Shown one piece after another: positions 24,101 through 36,100 of a stretch of 64,000 nt of DNA. Made by a program: the position numbers and the translations under genes. Source of the DNA: Ochotona curzoniae (lineage: Eukaryota; Chordata; Mammalia; Lagomorpha; Ochotonidae); assembly GCF_017591425.1 (NCBI RefSeq), contig NW_024465777.1:930001-994000 (forward strand), in the 5' to 3' direction. Position 1 is the stretch's first letter; each line of letters begins with the position of its first letter. The notes under the pieces were generated by a model. It ran no database searches and was not told the DNA's origin. It saw only the letters and a program-made list of their open reading frames with translations.

Positions 24101-27100
24101 TTCCCGGTGGCCTTGAGGCCCTGAGAATGCACACTCGGTAGATCTGCCTTCCACATGTGGACCAGCAAGGGCTGCCCCAGGTCTACCCTAAATCTAACCA
24201 TGGGGGGACAAGCCAATCCCTGAGGGTGTGTGGGCTGCTGGGCTCTTGCAGGGCCCCCACAAGGTCTGGCCCCTACGTCTGACGGCCCCTCTCACCCTCT
24301 GACTGGCCTGACCTTCAGGGGCCATTGACTGCAGGGCTGTGGCCCCACCCAACTGGCTTTGGACCTCAACTGAGGTGCCCAGGACAGACCCTTACTCGCT
24401 AGTGGAAGACATTATGGGGCCTGCTATCCCTAGAGGCTGCCTAGACTCCAAGATGGGACTGCGAGAGGGCCTGGGGGACAGCGCAGGGAGCTCCCTAGCC
24501 AGCTGGTGGCTGTGGTTCTCTGCTCAGGGACTTTGTCCATTCCAAGCCACAAGTGGAAGGCAGTGCTTGCTTGGTCCCTACCTGCACAGGAGGAAGGCAG
24601 GGCTGCCTAGGACACAGCTGCAGCTCTCCCACCTTCTTCCTTGTCCCTGCAGCCATTTGCCGCTTCCCACACCCAACTTGTTCCTACCAATCCTCCCTGT
24701 TCCCTGGCCGCCTGGATCAGGCCTCCATACCTCCTTCCCAAGGTGCTCGGGCTGCCTTGGGGCTGGGAACTCTAGGGCTTGGGCTCTGCAAGGCTACTGG
24801 CAGTTTTGCTGTGCAAGAAAGGGAACTGCAAGACAATGAGTGCTAAGTGGGAGCTGGGAAGGCATGGCTGACTCGGACCCCATTCTGCAGAGCATGGCCC
24901 GGGCGGTAGCCCTCCTAGAAGCTGGAGGGAAGGACTGTGGGGTAGGACTGGCTAAGGCTGAGTCGGTTGGCTCTGGGGTGCTTGCATTCTGTCTCCAGGG
25001 AATGGACCACCAAGGAGAAGCTGAGTCTTTGGTGGAAGCAGAGGGGCTGAGATGGGGTCCACTGCCTTCCAGGAGGAGTCAGGCTGCTGCAGTGGTGGAG
25101 AAGGGGACAGGAATGGGGCAAGGGTGGTCCTGACAGCCCCACTCCTAAGCCCAGGTCCTCCCCGCCACTTGCCTTGGGGTTCTCAGCAGTCTTCTGAGGA
25201 GCGTCTCAGGGCATTCCCTCCCTCAAGCTCTCATGTTCACTCAACTCACCAGTTAACCTCCCGCGTACAGCTGCTATTCTAGGCCCCAGGATTAGGAAGT
25301 GGGTGAGCCACACACAGACCAGCTCCACACAGCCCCAACACCGGCACAGCCAAAGGCCACTACGTCCCACAGGACACTTTTAACCATGGTTTTGGTAGGT
25401 TTGCAGCTTAGAGCACACAGTGTGTCCCTAAATGCCACACTGCCCACTGCTCATCACGCCCACCTCCCTAGGCCCATGGCAGGGGCCTGTATTGCTCCGG
25501 GTGGGGGAGTGAGCCCTACCCAGCCCAAGGGGAGTTGGTTGGCAGCAGCATTGCCCTGGATGCTCATTCCTAGGGGTTGGTCCTGGGTATGTCCCTGTGT
25601 TACAGGAGGGATGACACTGAGGCTTCTAGCAGCCAGAGACCTGGCCCCAGGTCTCACAGCCCAGAGCTATAAGGTGCAGGGTCTGAGTGCAGAGCCCCAC
25701 TCCCTGCAACACTGCAAACTGTCATGAGTGTGACCTGAGATATGACCCTCCCTCGGGACCTTTGACAAGGGATGTCTCCCAGGTGGGACCTGTTAGCTCT
25801 GTCCTCCGTGGCTGAGGCTAGGACCCTGCTGACCACACATGTGTATGGTACCAACCAAGCCCCTATGCCTGAGGGCTGGGATGTGTGAGACTCATAGACC
25901 TGAAGACAGCAGTAGCAGGTGGGGAAAGGACCTCTTCAGGGCCTCCCCGTGTGCTCCCTGGGCCTGAGGAGCCCATCTTGCTGATGGGAGGACGTGGCTC
26001 AGGGTGCAGACACCTGTCCCAGGCTGCACTTGCACATGCTGTCTTCCCATCAGGCTCATCTACCCAGCCCGTGCTTCCTGAATCACCACTGTGCTGTCAG
26101 AACCCGGAATGGACATGTCCATCACTCCTTTCTGCTCTGCGGAGACAAGAAAAATTCTCAAGAAGGTGCTGTTGTTATAGACTGATGCAAGCAAGCTGCA
26201 GTTTGCAATTCTGCATCCCGTAATGGATCACCAGCTTCGGAGCCAGCTCCCTGCCAAGGCACCAGGGAAGGCAGCAGATGGCAGCATGAGTACTTGGGTT
26301 CCTGCCACCCACATGGGAGACCTTGATGGAGTTCCTGGCTCCTGGCTTTACCTGGCCCAGCCCTAGATTTTGTGTGCATTTAGGGAGAGAACCAACAGAT
26401 GGAAGAACTCTGATTTCTCTCCCCTGCTGTCTTTCAAATTTTTTTTTTAATTAAAAAAAATTAATTATCTCAAGGAAAGAAACTAAAAGCACAGGTGTGT
26501 GGAAGTATGAGTGGGAGGAGCGCAGATCCCTGCAGACCCACTGTGGTGTGTGCTTGGGATGGCCAGCCTGGGCGCAGGGTGCCTGGCTCAGCCCACAGGG
26601 AGCTGACACTCCACTCCACTGGCCGGTGGGTTTCTCAGTGTCCCTGGGAACCACGTCAGGTCCCCTCCTGGGTTCGGGCTCTGCAGGCGGGGGAGGCACT
26701 TCTCAATGGGGTCCTGTAAGCTGCATGAACACCAGTGTTAGAGAGGAGACTGCGGGTGCCTACATGTCTGTCTTTCTGGGGAGAGAGGACAGCATGGCCA
26801 GTGGATTAAGATGCTCCCAGTTTGTGAATCTAGTTAAGTGCCTGTAGGAATTCCTTATACATTTTTGTAGCTTTTCTGTTATTTTGAAACTGTACCCAAA
26901 CAAATTCCAAAAAAAAGAGGACTACCCTCTCCTGTAAGAACAAAGAGCCTTGGAGATCAGAGGGAAGAGCTGGGGAGGTGTGGAAGAGGCAGGCATACCT
27001 GAGCTGGTCCAGAGGTGGGGGGCGGGGAGAGAATGTGCAAAGGCCCAGGGGTGCACAGGGCCTGGCACAGGGAACCGTGCTGAGCCACCCGCCAATCCAC

Positions 27101-30100
27101 CTGAAACCCACTCTCGAGCACCTGCTGTGTGTGAGGCTTTTCCTAGGCCATGGTCTGCTATGGGAGGCTGGCTCTGGGGCACTGGCCCTGGCAACCCATC
27201 CTAGGCTGCTGCCTGGGTCTCTGCTTCTTTCCGAAAGCAGCGATGCTTAGCAGTGCCAAGAGCGAACGTGCCTTTCTGGCTCCTGCCAGCTCCCGGGAGA
27301 ATGGCTTCCAAATTTCTATCACAGTTGGTTTCCAACAACATCTAAATGGTCTGCCTCAAGCCCAGCAGCCCTGGCTGTCCAGGACCACAGGTGCCAAGAC
27401 AAAGGTTGGCCTGGGCAACCCCTCCCTGCTGCCCGAGCCAGGCAGAGGCCCCGTTGACTCTTGGTGGCTCCAAAGTGTCAGGTTCATTGCTCAGGAAGTG
27501 GACAAGGAAATTGCTGGTTGAGAGCACTTCCTCGAGGGCAGGGCTCGACCTGGTGCCCTTGTAAGGCCCCTTCCAGCTCCATAGATGGTTCTCTGTGCCC
27601 TGGCTCGCATTCCCTTGGCTCGGGGCCTCCTGGCTTCGTGATCTTGGCCATGGGCCCACCTCCCTGAGAGCGCCTCCTCAACCGTCCCAGGCCTGGCCAG
27701 AGGCGTGGCCATCTTTATGCTCCCTGGGCCCCTCCTCCATCACAGCATTGTCCAGGGTCCTTGACACCACAGACCCTGTCCTGACTCAGCCACACTCTAG
27801 TTCCGTGATCCCGAGCAAGGGACAGACCCGCTCACTCTGCCTCGATTTCTTCATTTACCTGACCTACGTTCCTGAGGATGCTCAGTGTAGTGTCTGGGCC
27901 AAGCTTGCTACTGCAAGTGTGTAAACTGCCCTCCCGTTGTGTGGGAGCTGTGAGCGCTGGAGGAGAGGCACAGGGCCCTTCATCCCTGGACCTCATGGGG
28001 TGCCCTGCTGGAGGCCCCCAGGAAACTGTCAGACATAAAGAGAATGAGCTAGACTCCCGAGATGGAGCCCCAAGATGGGGGAGCCCCGAGACGGGGGAAT
28101 GGGAAACCCGGGCCTGGACCCAATGCTGCTCCTCACCCTCCCAGGAGCCCTGGCCTGTCCCCTGCTCAAGCCACGCTTTCTTCCTCATTAAAACAAGCCC
28201 TACTCAAACTCTTGTAAGGTCAACCCTCAAACCAACCATACAGCCAACACCATCCTTAGCCCCCGCCCCAGTCTCACACCCCCCAGGAACACCATGCCAG
28301 CTCCTCGGGGTTCTTCATTCTTCATGCTCTTTCTGGTTCAGAAACGACTCACACCCAAATAGCCACTTCTGAGCCTGTCACTCACTCTCCAGCAGCCACA
28401 CACACACACACAGAGGCCCTTCCCTCACCTTGCGTCACCACCTTGCCGAAGACTGGCAGCGAGTCTAGCGTGGAGCAGTTCCAGCGTCGGTTCCGGAACT
28501 GGTACTGGCACTCCTCGATGGCCAGCTGGGCACCGCGGCGCACCGAGTCCATCACCTCCAGGTTCCGCTTGCACATCTGCACTTGCCGCTGGATTAGGCC
28601 CTTGAGCTTCTCGCACGTCTCCTCCTCAGAGATGCTCCCCACCGATGATAGCTTGGCCAGATACCTGGGGAGGGGTTAGAACACGACGCTGAGCTCCCCC
28701 AGCCGCTGCCCCTCCTCCGTGCCACAACAGGTCCTAGCTGTTGACTTGTCTCTGGAGAAGGGGCGGGGCCCTCCAGCCTGGCTCTCACACTGCTGACCAC
28801 AAGAAGGCTGCTGTCTCGTCATGTCCCTTGTTTGTGCCCTGGGCACTTGCCAGACCCCACCCTGGGCTTCAGCAGCTCCCTGTGGCTGCCTCTGCCTGTG
28901 TCTTGTTCTGCACCCTGGGCTAGGCCGCAGTGACCTGGGCTGTCCTGGCTGTAAGACCACAGGGGCTGCTCTGTCACCCTCATCCTAGGATGGCAAATGG
29001 AGACCAGCGTCACTGCCCCCTTTGGAGGGAAGCACAGGCAGTGTGGGGGAGGGGGAGCGCCATGCACTCCTACCTCTCAATTCCTTGATTTTTGTTTTAC
29101 ATTTTGATTTATTTTGCAGACAGGATGAGAGAACAAGCGTTCTCCCATTCACTGGGTCACTCCCCAGAGGCCCACAGCGGCCAGGAATGGGCTCTCAGGC
29201 TCAAGGTTGGACCCAGAATTCCATCCAGACCTCCCATGTGCATGGCAGGGACCCAAGGACTTGAGCCATCACCTGCTGCCTCCCACAGGCTGCCTTCCCA
29301 ACAAGCTGGAGTCGGGAGTCAGACTCATGGATCGAACCCAAGCTCTTCAATGTGCAGCACAGCGTCTTCACTGCTGTCTTCACTGGTAGGCTAGTAACCC
29401 ACAGCATGTTTGTGGGGCAACTATGCTTGCCCACTTTTTGGATTCCAGAATGGAGAGTCGGGCGACATGCCCAAGGTGACAAAGACAGCAGGTGCCAAAG
29501 CTAAGCTCCATTCCCTTCAAACCCACAGCCCTTCCGCCTGCTCGTCCTCCTCCGCAGTGGCTGACTGGCCTGGGGAAGTCTCTGCTGATGGGAGACCCTT
29601 TGTGTGATCTGGGCCAGAGCATCCCAGGGGAAGTGGGAGGGTGGCAGAGCTGAGTCGGATCCCCTACTTGGAAGGGAAGCATGATGTGACTGAGCCATCA
29701 CTGTGTCAGGAACTATTCAGAGCGTGAAGTCCACCGTACTCTGCTTGCAGGTGCACACCAGCTTGGAGCCTAGGTTCAGATGACCAAGCAGCGTGTGTTC
29801 TAAGCACTACCCTTGAACCTGCCCAGCCTCCCCAGTTGGAGCCAGGTGTGCATGGCAGGTGCACAGGAAGCAGTCTGCCCAGGAGGTAAGCTGAGTGGCA
29901 ACTGCAAGGTCTCCCCTTTCCCATCTGTTCAGTGGGGGACGCATCTGGTCTCCTCCCAGGGTGGGGCTGCCATCCAGGTCTTGGTGGAGCAGTGAGATGC
30001 AGGGAAACATGGGATGTTCTCCAATAGCCAGCCTGGTCCGCACCCCTCATTTTATGGGGGAGATGAGGGTCTGCCTAAGGCTTCCCAGGAGGAAGCACAG

Positions 30101-33100
30101 GCCTCAGCTGACCTGCAGCCTCAACTCCTCAGGCTGGGAGCCCTGGACAGAAAAAGCACCTGTTCTGCTGACTCCTGTCCTACCCCCAACCAATGGCTTG
30201 CCCAAGGGCAGGGTTTCCTAGGGGTGGGGATGATGAAACTGCAAAAACTTCCTGTCCGGTGGCTCCAGAATTGGCTACCGTTCCCTGTTCCTGCCTGGCA
30301 TGTGGGAAAGCACTCTTGGTTCTGCCCACAGCAAGTTGTAGAAGGGAACTCTGTCCAAGAGGGGCTGACTTGGTCATGAGGCAAAAAGACAGGTGCCCAC
30401 CATCTGCTGAACTACAGAATGAATGAATGATGACCAAAGCAAAAACACCTGGAAACTCCTACTGATTTGGAAAGCTAGGATGATGCTAAGAATAATTGAC
30501 TCTCACCAGCTTTTGTCAGGACCTGGCTAAGAACTTGAAGTGCCTGGCATGCAGATGAATCCCACTTTAAAGAGGGTTCATTGGGGGCCCAGCATGATGG
30601 CTCAAAGGGATTCCATATGGGCACGTGTTCATGTCCTGTTCCACTTCCATCCAGCTCCCTCCCCATGGTCTGGAAAAGCAACAGAGGATGGTCCAAAGCC
30701 TTGGGACCCTGCACCCATGTGGGGGACCCGGAAGCAGCTTCTGGCTACCAGTTTTGGTAGCCAGTTTTGGCTCAACTCCGGCCATTGTGACCATCCATTG
30801 AACCAGTGGATGGGAGATCTTTTTCTCTGCCTCTCTTCTCCTTAAATCTGATCCACCTTCCCAATGAAATATTTATTTATTTATTTATTACTAAAAGAGG
30901 ATTCATTGGGGTGAGGTACCAGCAGTATAAATGACTTGCCCTGTGTTCAAGGTGGAGCGGACTAGACTGGCTCTGCCTGGCTTCCCTCCATGTGGCTCTT
31001 AGGCTAGGTACCGGATGTGCTCCGCCTAAAGGATGCTGACCCAAGAGCGGCCAGTGGTCACTTCCCCATCCTGGGAGGGGAGCGAGCAGCAGTGGAGTCT
31101 AACTGATAGGCATGTGGATGGCCCCCAATGCTGGACCCGAGGGAAAACTTGGCAGGTTTGTGGGCAGCATGGGTGCCTGGAAGGTTTGGTGGGCGTCTGA
31201 AGTCACAGGGATGAGTGAGGCTTCCTGCTGAGCCTGAGGGACCCCTGACTTAGGGACCCTCCCTGTGCCCTATGGGTGAGCCTGCCTCCATGTGATGAGG
31301 CCTCTGATTCTCAGCCTGCACAGGCCAGGTCACTGTGAGCAGCTCCCCTTCCCTGGGGGGATTGCTGGAAGACCCGGGTTGGGCCGTCTCAGGGAGGGGC
31401 AGTCCAATCTCCTATTGCCCACCCCCACACCCAAGTCACATAGGGGTTTATGGTCCTTCCTCTTCCTTTCCTTCAGGTCCTGACCTGGGGATGCAGGACG
31501 GGCAGGAGGGGAGGGGCGGGCTCCATCTCACCCCAGCCTGGGAAGGGGTCTCCTACAGAGCCAGTCACACCTGCTGCTCCTAGCCTGCAGGGGGCGCCAA
31601 GATCCCGGCTACTGGCGGACGGCCAGGTCTGTGTTGGGGAGGCCACTAGCGTCCTTCACAACGGGATCAGGGGTTGAGCCTGAAGTGAATCCTTCCCTGC
31701 TCAGCCCTATTCCCTGGCAAGTACCCCCTCTTCATCCAGGGCTGGGCCTGGCCCTGCTGGGTGCTGGCCTTCGGGAAGGAGTGTGTTCAAGGGCAGGGGC
31801 AGCTGGCTGGGTAGACCTGGGGGAGCCCCTGACCGACTCTGACCTTGTGCAAGACCCATTTCTTTCGGGGTACAATCAAGTAGTGGGTCTGACGGCCATT
31901 TTCCATTGCTGGAGTTGGTGGTCATCTTCCTATCAGAGGGAGGGAGGCAAGGTGGGCTGCATGCCAGGCTGATAGGTGGCACCCCTGTCATTGCACTCTC
32001 AATGGGGTGGGACAGCAGAACCTCCAGCCTTCCCCTGGGCTCAGAGGCTCCAAGGGGAGCTGAAATGACAGCACAGGGCCTTGGGGAGAGCTGCTGGACT
32101 GCCTCGGCAGTGACTCACTGGGACTGCATCCAGAAAGAAACTGAGAAACCTCTTCCGGCAGGCACTAGTACCCATCCCAGCTCCTGCCTTCTTTTGGCAC
32201 AGCAGTTGTCCCTTACCATGCACGTGTGGCCTGGCCTACCCCAGTCCTCCCGGACCCCCAGGGGCTTGCCTGGGAAAGAAATGGAGCTGCGTGCAGGCTG
32301 GCGAGAGGTGGGACAGCAGGCCTGGCCAGCATTGCTGCTGCTTGCTGCTCCTGGGATAGGGTGTGTGCCTGGCCCCATTTCACAGATGGGCAGGCTGAGG
32401 CCCACTGAAGCACTGCAATCCCTGATAGAGTCCTACAGCAAGCAATGGGCCAGTTGGAATGACAGCCAGGCTCTGGCTCGCAGCACATTTTCCCCAGCAT
32501 GTGCGGTGGATCTGCCCCAGTGGGGCACTGAACCACCTTTTATGTCACATCTGGCTCACGCCATCCCTGTGCCTTTGCATGGGGCATGGGGCATAGAAGG
32601 TGTTCAGTAAGTGCTTGCAGCATGGAGGGAGGGCTCTGTCCTGAGGAAGGGGCCTCTCACAGGGGTAGGGAGGACCAGGCAAACAGCCACAGGCTTAGAG
32701 ACCCATGCTGATGGACCCAGCCAGTCCTGGAGGCTGCAAGAATCCCCTCCGACCTTTTCCCAAGGATTTGCATGTCCTTGCTGACCCTGGAGCTAGGCTG
32801 GGCGCAAATGGCCACAGCACAAATCATTCCTGGGGCAGACAGAGAGCCGAGGCAAGATGGGTGTTGGCTGCCACGGGGCCCAGAGAGGGCCTTGCCCACC
32901 ACTCCCCCTGCTGCCTCTCTGGTCCCACTTTAGGCTTCTTCCTGCTGCTGCCACTGAGCACTGGCTTAACAATTTGCCACCTGCTGCCCTGGCCACCCCG
33001 GACTGCAGCCACAGCCGTGCCGTCGATCGGGTTACCCCAGCAGCCAGCCTAGGCTGCCCCTGCCAGCCAGCTCGTGCCCTTCTTCTCAACGGGGCCACAG

Positions 33101-36100
33101 GTCCTTCAGGCTCCTCCCAGGAGGCCCTCCCCGCAAGGCTGTGCCTGCAGCCTACGAGGCTGGAGGGCCCTGGCCCTGCCTGCCAGGAGATCAGATCCTC
33201 TCAGCCACCTGCTGTTTTCATTAGAAACTAAAATTAGCTGGGCTTGTCCCAAGCTTTTCCAGGTTCGCTTACTTTAAAAAAATATATACAAATTCCTAGA
33301 GGAAAATCGCACCTCTGCACCTCCTCCCCGGCTGTCAGTCTGCGCGTCAAGAGGAGAGGGGACGGGAAATAGTTGACGCGCTTGGGAGGCTGAGCAGGTC
33401 AGTGTCACCGATCCTGGCCCTGCGGGTGTCCAGGTGGGGGCTGGGACGCCGGCCCAGGCCTCTCTGCCCCCCTCCCTTTGGCCTCCCTGACTGCCCGGGC
33501 CACATTTAGAGCCTTCCCAGGAGCCGTGGTGCCTGCGATACCAGGGAGGAAGGAGGCCAAGCGGGCAGCAGGCGGGGGAGCGGAAGGAAGCGGGAGTCTG
33601 CTGAGTGTGGGGAGCCGTGGGAGACACGGCAGGGCCGGGCTGGGTGGGAGCGGGCCGAGGACTGGGGGCAAGGGGTTCCTTATCACACTCCCAGAAATGT
33701 TCAGGTCTTAGACAGTGTCTAGAAGCTTGGATGGAGTGGGCTGCTCTTCTGTTCGCTGTGCAATCCCCAGTCCTGTACCCCCAGTGTCCCTACAAGGGAG
33801 GCAGCATGGTAAAGGCAGGCAAAGAGGAGGCAGGTATCTGTGCACCTAGGGGTGTCCTATAAGATGGGGGTGCTGGCAGTCCTCACCTCGGGCCTCACAG
33901 GGATGAGGTGTGCGCACAGAAGTCACAGCTTCTCCTTGCGCCACTGACCACCATGGAGAGGTTACTTTCCCCAAACCTTCAGGCTCCTTCCTATAGGCTG
34001 CACCCTGGCTGACCCAGGGGCCAGAGCAGCACCGAGCTTGCTTCTGCCCAGCACACCAGGGGTGGAGCCACTCCCGGTGGACACAGTGGATTCCTCCGGC
34101 GGCCAATCCTGCACAGACCTCTCCCCCTGTCCCCCATGCTCCCTGCCCCAGTGTGCAGTCAGTGAACCTTTCCCAGTGATTCCACCCAAGAGACAACTGA
34201 CCTGGCCCTTTGGGATGAGGCAGAGAGGAGAGGGCGGTACTGTCAGGACATCAAGACTAGGGGTGGGCAGGGCAGGGCCACTGTCAAGTTCAGCTGTGTC
34301 AAGGGGATCGATCATTGTGGGGATAGGAACTGCAAGTATGGTCCTTCCTGTAGCAGTGCTGTCCATCCACAGTCACAGGGATGACTCCTTGGGGGAGTCT
34401 GGACTCCTGCAGACGGGTTTGTGGCTGGAGAACGCTGTTTCCCAGTCCAGCCCTTGCTCCAGCAGTGCAGGGCTGGTCATGCAGGCGTCCCCTGCTCCAT
34501 TTTACAGATAGGGAAGCTGAGGCTCACACAGGTTTGTGTCGGAGGTTCTGCAGTCAGTCAGGGGCAGTTAGGAAACAGGTTGCTCTGGTTTCTTGAGCCT
34601 GCAGGTGGCTGACCAGGCTTCAAGATGACCCGGATACTAAGGCTGATGGTCATCAGACACTGGCCTGAGGGCATGGCAGGATTCTGCCACGGTCAGGAAG
34701 GAGGGATGCTGGCAGGGTGACATCTTGGTGGTTTTGTGTCTCGGTCTGTGGTCTCTGCAGCCTGTGGGGCCCTGGAAGGAGTGGCTGCCATTGGCCTGGG
34801 ACCCTGGGGGGCAGCCAGTGGGGACAGAGTGCATTGGGCAGTCTTCATGGTTGCCTATGGGGCTGGGTGCCATCTCCACATCCAGCTTCCTTCCAGTCTC
34901 AATGTGACTCCGGCACTGACTGTGCCAGAGGCCAAGTGCATTCCTTAGTTGAACAAAAATGGTGGCCTGCTCTGCAGCCTACACCCCTTCCCCTGCCCGA
35001 GGGCACTCGCCCTCTCATCCGATTTCCTGGGATCCCCAACTTCCTCTCATCTCCATCCTGAGAAGTCCCAGCGCCCCCAACCCACTTTTATGTCCATCAC
35101 TCCAAGCCCCATGCAGTTCATTCCATGTCCCGCATGTCCCTGCCCTGTCCTGTCCAAGCCCCGTTTCCCTCCTCAGTGTGTCAGTCTTCAGAGGTGCTTT
35201 TGGCCTAATGTGAACCCCTAATGTGGCAGCAGAGTTCTTAGCCAAGATTCCCACCAACCCTCATCCCCAGGGAGGTTTTGGGCCACTGCACGGTCCCCCC
35301 AGACCTGGGGAGCAAGGAGGGACAGGAGGAAGTGCGGCTGAGCTGTCCAGAGCTAGCGCTGGGACTAGAAAATGACTGGGGCGTTTGGCTTTCCCTCCGA
35401 AGGCCCAATCTTGGGAGAGCATATCTGGCTGAACCCCCACCCTCCTGGGCCAGGGCATCAGGGAAAGCTTGGCTCCTCCCCCCTCCCGACACTCCCCTCC
35501 CGGTTGCTCCACCCCTCTAGCAAAGCTTGCCTGGCCAGGGCCGTGGACTGCAGGACACGTTCCGGGGAGAAGGCAAAGATGTGGAAGAGAGCTGTGCATG
35601 CTCATGGATCCGCATGCCCGGCACAGGGCCTGATGCTTGACTAGCTCCATTGGGTCAACCAGGCACTCACTCCCCTGCACCATGGACCAAGAGCCCCTGG
35701 CTTTGTTGTTTTCCTTGAAGCCTGGTGCCTGGGCAGAAGGCATCCCTGGCCATGGAGGGAACAGCCTGCTGGGCCAGGGGAGGTCTCAGGGTTTATCCTG
35801 CAGTTTAGGGCTTGCTCACAAAGCCAGGGAGACTGTCTCAACCGGGAGAGGGCCCCTGGAGGCCCATCAGCAACTCCCCATTGAGCTAAGGGCCCCTGGA
35901 AAGATACATGGGAGTGCCCCTGCCTCCCCCATCTCTGCCGCCGCCTAGGTCCCCTCTGCTGTGGGGTTCTGACTTGGCTGGGAACTTGTAAAGCATAGTT
36001 TGGTTTTCAGTTTGCCAGGATATGGGGGAGGTGGAGAAGGTTTGGGATGGGGAAAGGGGGAGCCGGTGGGGTCACGACAGGGAGCGAGCCTTCTCCCTCA

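Larger units (their letters stand above)
22040..28428 (-). other. WNT4 intron 2
   Basis: A 6.4 kb intron, GTGAGG to cccacag, splitting codon 105 after its first base. It holds an old CSINE at 26.2-26.5 kb, several MIR fragments (about 22.3, 24.0, 25.6 and 27.8 kb) and a short CA repeat at 28396-28412 close to exon 2. The rest is single-copy looking, GC-rich DNA with no coding exon that I can support. Confidence 0.9.

Noticed and set aside
33390..33415. Estrogen response element-like text near 33.4 kb (aggtcagtgtcacc)
   Set aside because: The second half-site has three mismatches to TGACCT, so it is not a convincing element.
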